Positions 1 to 6,011 of a DNA stretch of 6,223 bases are shown here, in pieces. Origin of the DNA: Actinomycetota bacterium (GTDB lineage Bacteria; Actinomycetota; Actinomycetes; Mycobacteriales; Mycobacteriaceae). The notes under the pieces are model-generated. The model was not told the DNA's origin. It worked only from the letters and a program-made list of their open reading frames with translations, and made no database searches. Made by a program: the position numbers and the translations under genes. Position 1 is the first letter of the stretch. Every line of letters starts with the position of its first letter. The stretch lies in contig SYAB01000200.1 in the NCBI GenBank assembly GCA_005787665.1, positions 1 to 6,223 of the forward strand, read 5' to 3'.

Positions 1-73
1 GGTTCACCGCCGGACGCAGCCGGGTGTGCTGGACGGCGTCGAGTTCGGTGATGTCAGCGGAGGTGTAGCTCAC
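1..73 (-). CDS. Type II DNA topoisomerase ATPase subunit (GyrB/ParE/TopoN-like), 5' end only
   Basis: Only the first 24 codons are in the window; the gene continues beyond base 1. The translation reads (M)SYTSADITELDAVQHTR followed by LRPAVN. This follows the N-terminal pattern of the GHKL ATPase subunit of type II topoisomerases, I-T-x-L-x-x-(V/L)-x-x-x-R-x-R-P, as in the GyrB stretch ITVLEGLEAVRKRP. These enzymes use ATP to pass one duplex through another with a GyrA/ParC-type partner, which would lie further left. The sequence differs from canonical GyrB (AVN instead of GMY after the RP). It may therefore be the second, non-essential enzyme known in M. smegmatis as TopoNM, whose ATPase subunit is TopoN. 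The GTG start at 71-73 is chosen because a purine-rich Shine-Dalgarno sits 7 bases upstream. An in-frame GTG at 173-175 would add 34 codons of low-complexity sequence and has no RBS. The family call rests on a short motif, so it is moderate. Confidence 0.55.
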   Translation of the reverse strand, partial: MSYTSADITELDAVQHTRLRPAVN

Positions 74-80
74 GTGTCGT

Positions 81-88
81 CCCTTCTC
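81..88 (-). promoter_or_regulatory. Ribosome binding site of the topoisomerase-like gene
   Basis: On the minus strand this reads GAGAAGGG, followed by 7 bases (ACGACAC) and then the GTG start at 73-71. It is the only convincing Shine-Dalgarno in the leader and it decides the start codon over the upstream in-frame GTG at 175-173. Confidence 0.6.
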
Positions 89-227
89 GGCGCGGTGTGG
101 GGGGCGCCGGCCCGTCGCACCCACTGACGAGCCAACACCGTCACCGTCGTGGCTCTCGGATTGCCCGTCCGACACGCCGAGTTGCGTCGCTCACTCCCGA
201 GTGACGGCACGGCGGGCCGCCATGGCG

Positions 228-233
228 ACTATA
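228..233 (-). promoter_or_regulatory. Candidate -10 element of the SOS-controlled promoter
   Basis: The minus strand reads TATAGT here, a good match to the mycobacterial SigA-type TANNNT. It follows the SOS box without a gap, so the 16-bp box fills nearly all of a normal 17-bp spacer. The weak -35 would lie around 250-256 (GCCGAAA region). Transcription would start near 221, leaving a leader of about 150 nt before the GTG at 73. No TTGACA-like -35 is present, so strength cannot be judged. Confidence 0.45.
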
Positions 234-249
234 TCGAACTTCTGTTCGA
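234..249. promoter_or_regulatory. LexA operator (SOS box), perfect consensus
   Basis: The sequence is TCGAACTTCTGTTCGA, an exact match to the mycobacterial SOS box TCGAAC-N4-GTTCGA. With the flanking bases it is a perfect 7-bp inverted repeat (ATCGAAC at 233-239, GTTCGAT at 244-250) around a 4-base centre. It abuts the TATAGT hexamer at 228-233 on the minus strand, the position where a bound repressor would block RNA polymerase. The only gene reading away from it in the sense direction is the topoisomerase-like gene starting at 73. On the plus strand it would only drive antisense transcription into the sulfatase. LexA binding to this consensus is established; control of this gene is inference. 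Confidence 0.85.
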
Positions 250-259
250 TTTCGGCGCA

Positions 260-295
260 GGGGCGTCGCCCCGTCGGCGAACCCCCCAGAGGGGT
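260..295 (-). terminator. Two tandem GC-rich hairpins after the sulfatase stop
   Basis: Hairpin one has stem ACCCC (281-285) pairing with GGGGT (291-295) around a 5-base loop. Hairpin two has stem GGGGC (260-264) pairing with GCCCC (268-272) around a 3-base loop. Both lie just past the sulfatase stop codon at 304-306, where a terminator would be expected. Neither is followed by a T tract, which is common in mycobacteria but weakens the call. They would also insulate the downstream SOS promoter from sulfatase read-through. Confidence 0.35.
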
Positions 296-303
296 ATGCC
301 GCC

Positions 304-2658
304 CTACTGCTTACCCATCGCCAGATTCAGCCGGTCCGCCGGTGTGATCAGGTGATCGTGGCTGTCCTCGCCGAGGTCGATCTGCACCCAGTCGATGGTG
401 CCGGTGAATCGGTTTCCGGTCGGACCGTAATCGGGGGAGGCCGGTGAGCCGGTGTCACAGCCGACGTCACAGGCCTCGTCCGCGGAGAAGCCCATCGGGA
501 TCGTGGCTTCGACCCGCCCACGCCCGACCGGTTGGCCGTCGTGATAGAGCGTCACGTCACCGCCTTTGGCCAACCCACCGCCGTCGTAGGCGAACTCCAT
601 GCGCACCTGGTGGCGGCCGGCCGGCAAGGGCTGATCCGCGGCAACGATGAAATGCTGGATGCCGAAGAAGTTGTAGCAGTACCTCAGCCGGCCGTCGTGG
701 ACATAGAGCGTCCACCCGCCCACCTGTCCGCCCTGGGTGACGATGACGCCCTGTGCCCCGTCGTCGGGCACCACGATATCGGCGGTGACCTGATGGGATT
801 TGTTCTTGATGTTGATCATCGCGCCCTCGGCCACCCGCATGCCCGGAAACAGCAACTGGCTGTTACCTCGGATGAGTTGCGGACGTCCGGCGATATCGGG
901 GTTGATCCGCTCGAAGCTGCGGTCGTCGAGGGGAACGACGTTGTACTTGACCGCTTCGATCAGCCAGAGTCGTTGCAATTCGGCAAGTTTTCCTGGGTTT
1001 TCCGCTGCGAGGTTGCGTGACTGGGTCCAGTCGTCAGGACCGTAGAGCTCCCAGACGTCGGCATCGAACGACGGCGGGGCATCCGCCGTCCACGGTGTGC
1101 GATGTTTGGTGCACGCGGTCCAGCCGTCGTGGTAGATGCCGCGGTTGCCCATGATCTCGAAATACTGCACCTGATGGGACTCGGGCGCAGCCTGATCCCG
1201 CAGGGTCCCCAGCATGCTCACGCCCTCCAGTGGCGCCTGCTGAATTCCGTTGACGAACAACGGCGCCGGAATGCCGGCCGCCTCCAGGATGGTCGGGGCC
1301 ACATCGATGACGTGGTGGAACTGGTTTCGCGTGGTGCCGGTGTCGGACAGGCCCTGCGGCCAATGCACGATGGTGCCGTTGCGGGTGCCGCCCCAGTGCG
1401 AGGCGACCTGCTTGGTCCACTGGTACGGCGTGCACAACGCGTGTGCCCAGCCCACGGCATAGTGGTTGTACGCGTCCGGTGTGCCGAAGTCGTCGATCTT
1501 GGACATCAGGAACTCGGTGGTCTCGATCCCGCCCATACCGTTCAGCGTGCACATCTCGTTGAAACACCCGGTCGGGGTGCCCTCGGCGGAGGCGCCGTTG
1601 TCACCGAGGATGTAGTAGATCAGGGTGTTGTCCAGCACACCGAGGTCGGCGATGGCGTCGACGACCCGGCCAACCTCGTGGTCGGTCTGCTCCATGAATC
1701 CGGCGTAGATCTCCATCTGGCGGGCCAGGACGGGCTTGAGTTCGTCCGGCATGTCGTCCCACGCCGGGATCTCTGCGTGTCTCGCGGTGAGTTCGGCGTC
1801 GGGCGGAATCACGCCGAGCTGCTTCTGCCGGGCGAAGATGTTCTCCCGCAACACATCCCAGCCCTCGTCGAACTGACCGCGGTATTTGTCCGACCATTCC
1901 CGGGGAACGTGATGGGGAGCGTGGGTGGCGCCGGGGGCGAAGTAGGCGAAAAACGGCTTGTCCGGAGCGAGGGCCTTCTGCTGACGCACCCAGGCGATCG
2001 CGTGATCCGCCAGGTCGGCGGTGAGGGTGTAGCCCTCTTCGGGAGTGCGCGACGGCTCGACAGGAGCGGTGCCCTCATAGAGTCCTGGGTAGTACTGATT
2101 GGCCTCGCCGCCGATGAACCCGTAGAAATACTCGAATCCCGAACCCGTGGGCCACTGGTGGAACGGGCCGACGGGGGAGACCTCCCACAACGGCACCTCG
2201 TGACACTTGCCGAATTGAGCGGTGGAGTAGCCGTTGAGACAGAGTGTCTCGGCGATCGGTGCCTTGTTCTTCGGGCGGATGCTGCTGTTGCCCGGTGCCG
2301 AGGTCGCCATCTCGGTGATGGCGCCCATACCGACCGAATGATGATTGCGTCCGGTCAGCATCGCCTGGCGGGTGGGAGAGCACAGGGCGGTGGTGTGGAA
2401 CCGGTTGAGTTTCACCCCTGCGGCGGCCAATCGCTCGGCAACGGGGGTCCGGCACGGCCCGCCGAAGGCCGTGGACGCCGCGAATCCCACGTCGTCGATG
2501 AGCACGATCAGGACATTGGGTGCGGCGGCGGGCGGCCGCAAGGTCCTGATCGGCGGATAGCTGGTGTTGGGGTCCTTGGCGTCGTAGGTGGTGAGGCCGA
2601 CGTGCTGGGTGTCGGGGATGGGCAGCACGTCGCGGCGTACCAGCGTGGGGTCGGTCAT
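304..2658 (-). CDS. Type I formylglycine-dependent sulfatase (arylsulfatase family)
   Basis: A 784-aa hydrolase that cleaves sulfate esters to release inorganic sulfate, using a formylglycine made from an active-site cysteine. The signature CSPTR (Cys93, Arg97, in the CxPxR form modified by formylglycine-generating enzyme) is intact. The expected calcium and sulfate ligands are also present: Asp55-Asp56 (LIDDVGF), Lys151 and His153 (FGKCHE), His246 (THAPHH), Asp353-Asn354 (GDNG) and Lys416. These line up with the catalytic set known from Pseudomonas aeruginosa arylsulfatase. The alpha/beta sulfatase core spans about residues 45-580. A beta-rich C-terminal domain (about 600-765) ends in a FTGTIDWVQIDL strand. 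Length and layout match the roughly 787-aa mycobacterial AtsA/AtsD proteins. There is no signal peptide or TM segment, so it is probably cytoplasmic. No formylglycine-generating enzyme gene is in the window. The RBS before ATG is weak. Substrate is unknown. Confidence 0.95.
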   Translation of the reverse strand: MTDPTLVRRDVLPIPDTQHVGLTTYDAKDPNTSYPPIRTLRPPAAAPNVLIVLIDDVGFAASTAFGGPCRTPVAERLAAAGVKLNRFHTTALCSPTRQAMLTGRNHHSVGMGAITEMATSAPGNSSIRPKNKAPIAETLCLNGYSTAQFGKCHEVPLWEVSPVGPFHQWPTGSGFEYFYGFIGGEANQYYPGLYEGTAPVEPSRTPEEGYTLTADLADHAIAWVRQQKALAPDKPFFAYFAPGATHAPHHVPREWSDKYRGQFDEGWDVLRENIFARQKQLGVIPPDAELTARHAEIPAWDDMPDELKPVLARQMEIYAGFMEQTDHEVGRVVDAIADLGVLDNTLIYYILGDNGASAEGTPTGCFNEMCTLNGMGGIETTEFLMSKIDDFGTPDAYNHYAVGWAHALCTPYQWTKQVASHWGGTRNGTIVHWPQGLSDTGTTRNQFHHVIDVAPTILEAAGIPAPLFVNGIQQAPLEGVSMLGTLRDQAAPESHQVQYFEIMGNRGIYHDGWTACTKHRTPWTADAPPSFDADVWELYGPDDWTQSRNLAAENPGKLAELQRLWLIEAVKYNVVPLDDRSFERINPDIAGRPQLIRGNSQLLFPGMRVAEGAMINIKNKSHQVTADIVVPDDGAQGVIVTQGGQVGGWTLYVHDGRLRYCYNFFGIQHFIVAADQPLPAGRHQVRMEFAYDGGGLAKGGDVTLYHDGQPVGRGRVEATIPMGFSADEACDVGCDTGSPASPDYGPTGNRFTGTIDWVQIDLGEDSHDHLITPADRLNLAMGKQ

Positions 2659-2702
2659 CTGTCAGTCCGTTTCACACGCCCGATCATGGCAGGCTTCCGA
2701 GC
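2659..2702. other. Divergent intergenic region between sulfatase and BASS transporter
   Basis: Only 44 bp separate the two divergent start codons. Any two promoters here would have to overlap each other or extend into the opposite coding sequence. No clear -35/-10 pair or operator repeat is visible on either strand. The arrangement suggests shared control, but the sequence does not identify it. Confidence 0.4.
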
Positions 2703-3557
2703 ATGGAATGGGCATCTGCGGCGAAGTTCGCGTTCGGTGTCAGTCTGGCCGTCCTGGTGTTCGGTTCAGGGCTGGGAGCCCGGTTCGGCGACGTGACAGC
2801 ACTGCTGCGCCGGCCGGTTCTGCTGGCCCGTTCGCTGCTCGCGGTGCTGGTCATCGCTCCGGTGATCGCCGTAACCCTCACCCGGGTCTTCAGCCTGCAT
2901 CCTGAGATCGCCATCGCGCTCGTCGCCCTCTCGGTCTCACCGTTGCCGCCGTTGCTGCCCAGCAGAGGGGAGAAGGCCGGCGGTGAGCCCGCCTACGGTC
3001 TTGGGCTGGTCTTCGTGCTCGCGGTGCTGGCAGTCCCGGTGATCCTGGTCTCCACTGAGGTACTGCAGGTGGTTTTCGGGCGGGACTACGTCGCGACGCC
3101 GTGGGCGATCGCACAACTGCTCACGGTTTCGGTGCTGGCACCCCTCATCGGTGGGATGGCGGTGGCTCGGGTGTCGCCCTCGACCGCCGCGCGTCTGGAA
3201 GGTCCGATCCAGCGGGTGCAACGGTGGCTGCTGCCGGTGGCGATGGTGATTCTGCTGATCGCGGCGGCGCCGGACATCTGGTCGCTGATCGGCGGACACA
3301 CCCTGCTCGCGATGGGCATTTTCGTGGTGGGCGCTTTCGCGGCGGGCCATCTGCTGGGCGGGCCGGACCCTCGCTATGCCGCGGTGCTGGCACTGGCGGC
3401 CAGTTGCCGCCACCCGGCGACCGCATTGGCCCTGGCGTCGGCCAACTTTCCCGCCGCCGACGAGCATGCCGCGGTCGCGCTGTACGGCATAGTGACCGCC
3501 GTGGTCGGTGCGGCCTACGCGCTGTGGACCAAACGACGTCGTGCGGTGTCCGGGTAG
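2703..3557 (+). CDS. BASS-family (bile acid:sodium symporter-like) membrane transporter
   Basis: A 284-aa, very hydrophobic inner-membrane protein with about nine predicted TM segments, near residues 7-26, 38-60, 68-86, 98-122, 135-155, 174-195, 200-218, 225-245 and 256-275. It ends in a positive cytoplasmic tail (KRRR). The early motif VFGSGLGARFGDVTALLRRP and the late SCRHPATALALA segment are typical of bacterial SBF/BASS proteins, which take up organic anions. It is somewhat shorter than the usual 300-330 aa. The Na+-ligand motifs known from the Neisseria ASBT structure (GGxxSN and E-x-x-x-Q) are not recognisable: their places hold SRGEKAGGEPAYGLG and ASCRHPATA. Sodium coupling is therefore uncertain. 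ATG at 2703 is the first in-frame start giving a full TM1; the RBS is weak. It is divergent from the sulfatase, so a sulfated anion is a plausible but unproven substrate. Confidence 0.8.
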   Translation: MEWASAAKFAFGVSLAVLVFGSGLGARFGDVTALLRRPVLLARSLLAVLVIAPVIAVTLTRVFSLHPEIAIALVALSVSPLPPLLPSRGEKAGGEPAYGLGLVFVLAVLAVPVILVSTEVLQVVFGRDYVATPWAIAQLLTVSVLAPLIGGMAVARVSPSTAARLEGPIQRVQRWLLPVAMVILLIAAAPDIWSLIGGHTLLAMGIFVVGAFAAGHLLGGPDPRYAAVLALAASCRHPATALALASANFPAADEHAAVALYGIVTAVVGAAYALWTKRRRAVSG

Positions 3558-3634
3558 CTACTGGGTGCCCATTGCCGCGCGGGTACCGCCGGGATATCGT
3601 GCCGCGGGTGCGCAGCGACACACCCACCGGCGCG

Positions 3635-5051
3635 ATGTCCGCCATGTTCCGCGGGGTCGCCGATGTTCTGGCGGCCGCGATGAAGGAGGCGCGGATCCCC
3701 GGTGCGGCGGTGGGGATCGTCTCCGACGGCAGGGAAGAGCACGCGACGTTCGGGGTCTCCAGCCTGGCGTCACTGCGGCCGGTGACCGCGCAGACCCGGT
3801 TCCAGATCGCCTCGATCAGCAAGACCTATACCGCGACCGCCGCCTGGCGGTTGATCGAACAGGGGCTGCTGGAGATCGACGCACCGGTGCGCCGGTACCT
3901 GCCCGATCTGCGTCTGCTGGACGAGGATGCGGCGGCCGCGGTCACGGTGCGCAACCTCCTCGAGCACACCGGCGGCTGGGCGGGTGATCAGGTCATCGAC
4001 GATGGCGGAGACGACGACCGTCAACTCAGCCGTTACGTCGGCGAGCAACTCCCCGAACTGCCGCAGCTGTTCCCGTGCGGGGAGTTGTTCTCCTACAGCA
4101 ACTCCGGTTTCCAGGTACTGGGTCATGTGGTCGAGATCGCCGCGGGTGAGAGGTTCTCCTCCGCCGTGGACCGACTGGTGTTAGCGCCACTGGGCGCGCA
4201 CGCCTCCACGTTCGACCGCGCGACCGTCCTGGGCGGAGACTATTGCGAGGCGCACACTGCTATGCCGGTCAACGGCCGCGACGCGGTGCTGCTGCAGACA
4301 CCGGTATGGCTGCCCCGGTCGATCGACCCGGCCGGCGGGATCTGGTCGACCACCAGGGACCTCATCGGCTACGCCCGCGCGCACTGGGGCGAATCGCTGG
4401 ATCGCACCCAGGCGCCGTTACTCAAGCCGGCCACCCTGGAGGCGATGCAGACGCCCGCGGTCCCCGTTCCCGGCCTGGGCCTGTCACATGGGCCGAAGTT
4501 GGTTCGTCGAGGACGTGGAGGGTCACCGGCTCATCAGTCACGACGGCGACACCTTCGGCCAGCATGCCGTTCTCGCCCTGGTGCCGGAGAGCCGCTTCGC
4601 CTTCGTGGTCATGCTCAACGGCCAACCCGGCGCCCACGTCGCCCTGGCGGCGCTGGATGCGGCGTTGTCCGGCCATTCCGAGTTGGGGGCGCTGGCCGGC
4701 CGGGTCGGGCTGATGCGGTCGGTGTTCGCGCCTCCCGACGCCCAGTCCTACGAGCTGCCACCCGAGCAGTCGAGTGCCTACGCCGGCCGTTACGTCGACC
4801 CCGGCCAGATGACGACCGTGCGGATGAACGGTCAGGCGCTGGAGCGGACGGTCGAGCTCACACCCGCGCCGGGGTCCTGGCACCCGCCCTTCGCCGAGCC
4901 GCCCGCCGGACCGGCCGCCGTCAAATTCTTGAAGCCGGACCTCGCCGTCATCAACGGTTGGCGAACCCCGTTCGTGCGCAACGCATCCGGTGAAATCGGG
5001 TGGATCTCCGAGGGGTTGCGGTTGCGGCCCAGGGTTGGACCGCCCGGTTAA
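3635..5051 (+). pseudogene. Beta-lactamase-family serine hydrolase/esterase, broken by a frameshift
   Basis: A class C beta-lactamase/penicillin-binding-protein-like serine hydrolase with no signal peptide; such proteins are often esterases or peptidases. Numbered from ATG 3635, the first part carries IPGAAVGIV at 21-29, the nucleophile motif SISK (Ser60, Lys63), LLEHTGGW (108-115) and Tyr154-Ser-Asn156 (YSN). This frame stays homologous to about residue 285 (GLGLSHG). The homology then continues one frame over, as GRSWFVEDVEGHRLISHDG, giving the third motif His-Asp-Gly at 4539-4547. A C-terminal beta-rich domain (AYAGRY to LRLRPRV) follows, with a TAA stop at 5049-5051. Removing one base near 4490-4492 restores a 471-aa protein. 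Uncorrected, translation from 3635 runs out of frame to a stop ending at 4993 (452 aa) and loses the HxG motif. An ATG at 4488 could start the distal half alone. GTG 3599 is an alternative start. A decayed gene and a sequencing error cannot be told apart here. Confidence 0.8.
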
Positions 5052-5078
5052 CCACCCGGGGCTCGCAGGGCGAAGCCC
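5043..5078 (+). terminator. Candidate hairpin terminator after the serine hydrolase
   Basis: A stem of GGGCT (5059-5063) with AGCCC (5074-5078) is continued by CGC (5064-5066) pairing with GCG (5070-5072). It closes on a 3-base loop with one bulged A at 5073. A smaller competing hairpin, CCCGG (5043-5047) with CCGGG (5056-5060), overlaps the stop codon. There is no T tract, so it is at best an actinobacterial-type GC hairpin terminator. Confidence 0.4.
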
Positions 5079-5114
5079 GCGGTCTCGTCGTCACCCGACT
5101 GCCGGCTGATCATC

Positions 5115-5120
5115 TACGAT
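5115..5120 (+). promoter_or_regulatory. Candidate -10 element for the membrane protein gene
   Basis: TACGAT matches the mycobacterial TANNNT -10 pattern in a locally AT-richer patch. It would place the transcription start near 5127 and give a leader of about 23 nt to the GTG at 5150. No convincing -35 is seen at the right distance. Confidence 0.35.
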
Positions 5121-5139
5121 TTTGCGCACAGCCGGATGT

Positions 5140-5144
5140 GAGGA
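5140..5144 (+). promoter_or_regulatory. Ribosome binding site deciding the GTG 5150 start
   Basis: GAGGA lies 5 bases before GTG 5150. It argues against GTG 5138, which overlaps the RBS itself and has no Shine-Dalgarno of its own, and against any start further upstream in the same open frame. Confidence 0.6.
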
Positions 5145-5149
5145 ACACC

Positions 5150-5707
5150 GTGTCGTTTCTGAAGCTGCTTTTCTCCTTCGCCCCGTGGATCGCCTTCCTC
5201 CTCATCGCCAGGGACACCCTTCCGCGCGTCGAGATCGGCCTGGTGGCAGCGCTGGCGCTATCGGTCGTGATGGCCGTCCTGAAACTGCACCGCGGCATCA
5301 TCATGTGGGTCGGCCTGACCTTCTTCAGCGCCGCGACCATCGCGGTGGTGGGTTTCCACAACATGTGGACTGTCCGCCACCTGGCCGTGATGGCCAACGG
5401 GGCACTGGCGCTGGGATCGTGGATCACCTTGTTGATCGGCCGTCCGTTCACGTTGGAGTACGCCCGCGCCCACACCGACCCGGCCAAGTGGCACGACCCG
5501 CTCTTCATCCGGGTCAATGTGCTCCTGACCACCGTGTGGGCCGCGGTGTTCACCGTCAACACCGCGGTGGCCTGGGCCATGATGAAGCAACTTGTGCCCC
5601 AATGGGTCGGCCACACAATCAGTTACGCGGCGCTGATCGGCGCGGCCGCGTTCACATCCTGGTATCCCACGATCGTCCGCCGCAAGGCGCAGCGGGCACA
5701 CCGATAA
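5150..5707 (+). CDS. Six-TM integral membrane protein of unknown function
   Basis: A 185-aa hydrophobic protein with about six TM segments, near residues 5-20, 27-44, 50-69, 76-97, 120-145 and 153-171, ending in a basic tail (RRKAQRAHR). Between TM4 and TM5 is a polar loop, GRPFTLEYARAHTDPAKWHDPLFIRVN in sense. Its pattern of aromatic, acidic and proline residues looks conserved-family-like and may be the functional part. Overall size and topology loosely resemble YciB/IspZ (septation protein A) membrane proteins, but I do not see enough to assign it there. It has its own -10 and RBS after a hairpin, so it is probably transcribed apart from the serine hydrolase. No function can be given. Confidence 0.8.
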   Translation: MSFLKLLFSFAPWIAFLLIARDTLPRVEIGLVAALALSVVMAVLKLHRGIIMWVGLTFFSAATIAVVGFHNMWTVRHLAVMANGALALGSWITLLIGRPFTLEYARAHTDPAKWHDPLFIRVNVLLTTVWAAVFTVNTAVAWAMMKQLVPQWVGHTISYAALIGAAAFTSWYPTIVRRKAQRAHR

Positions 5708-5724
5708 GGCCGAACCGCCCTCCG

Positions 5725-6009
5725 ATGACGAGGCGATCGGTCGGGCAGCGATCACCAACCATGCTGCAGGCCGATGCCACGGCCGCGATGCGTCGGCTTC
5801 CGGTCCCCAGGGAGGTCCTCGCCGCCGAGGGACTCGGTCCGGCGTTCCTGGACTACATGTCGAACTGGAAAGGGTTCGTCGGCGGCTGCGGCGGACGAGC
5901 CCCGGCCGAGCCGAGACCAGCCTACCGAGATGCGGTGCCCGCACTCTCCGGCCGTGAAATGATTCGACAGCCTCGGTGGCACGAGGTCTCGGTCGAACAA
6001 GGAAGGTAG
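5725..6009 (+). CDS. Doubtful small ORF, possibly a gene remnant
   Basis: ATG 5725 opens a 94-aa frame; ATG 5761 would give 82 aa. The part from about 5761 to 5890 (MLQADATAAMRRLPVPREVL, then FLDYMSNWKGFVGG) has GC-rich third positions and protein-like composition. After that the third-position bias disappears and the residues look random (RAPAEPRPAYRD onward). No good Shine-Dalgarno precedes either ATG. Its TAG (6007-6009) is 2 bases before the amidase GTG. I do not recognise it. It could be a real small gene coupled to the amidase, or the N-terminal stub of a decayed gene. Otherwise the roughly 300 bp between the membrane protein and the amidase shows no RNA gene, repeat or clear promoter. 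Confidence 0.35.
   Translation: MTRRSVGQRSPTMLQADATAAMRRLPVPREVLAAEGLGPAFLDYMSNWKGFVGGCGGRAPAEPRPAYRDAVPALSGREMIRQPRWHEVSVEQGR
6000..6006 (+). promoter_or_regulatory. Ribosome binding site of the amidase gene
   Basis: AGGAAGG sits 5 bases upstream of GTG 6012, inside the last codons of the preceding small ORF. It firmly supports GTG as the amidase start and would allow translational coupling if that ORF is translated. Confidence 0.65.
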
Positions 6010-6011
6010 TC

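Noticed and set aside
149..355. Plus-strand 68-aa open frame beginning MALGLPVRHAEL
   Set aside because: It crosses the SOS box, the hairpins and the end of the sulfatase, has no RBS and no recognisable domain, and its arginine/proline-rich tail is typical of chance frames in GC-rich DNA.
1102..2796. Plus-strand 564-aa open frame antisense to the sulfatase
   Set aside because: It is the antisense shadow of a well-conserved sulfatase: stops are rare opposite GC-rich coding sequence, and the translation is low in hydrophobic order, with no domain.
3101..3634. Upstream extension of the serine hydrolase frame into the BASS gene
   Set aside because: The frame is open only because of GC bias inside the transporter; the residues there are glycine/arginine-rich and unrelated to the hydrolase fold, which starts about 3640.
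3145..3822. Minus-strand 225-aa frame across the transporter/hydrolase junction
   Set aside because: It overlaps two supported plus-strand genes, is Pro/Arg-rich, and shows no motif or RBS.
5000..5149. N-terminal extension of the six-TM protein from ATG 5000
   Set aside because: It overlaps the end of the serine hydrolase and the hairpin, and would put 50 polar residues before TM1; the GAGGA RBS points to GTG 5150.
5990..6006. Possible second SOS box around GGTCGAACAAGGAAGG
   Set aside because: Only the left half (TCGAAC) is present; the right half reads GAAGG instead of GTTCGA, and it overlaps the amidase RBS.
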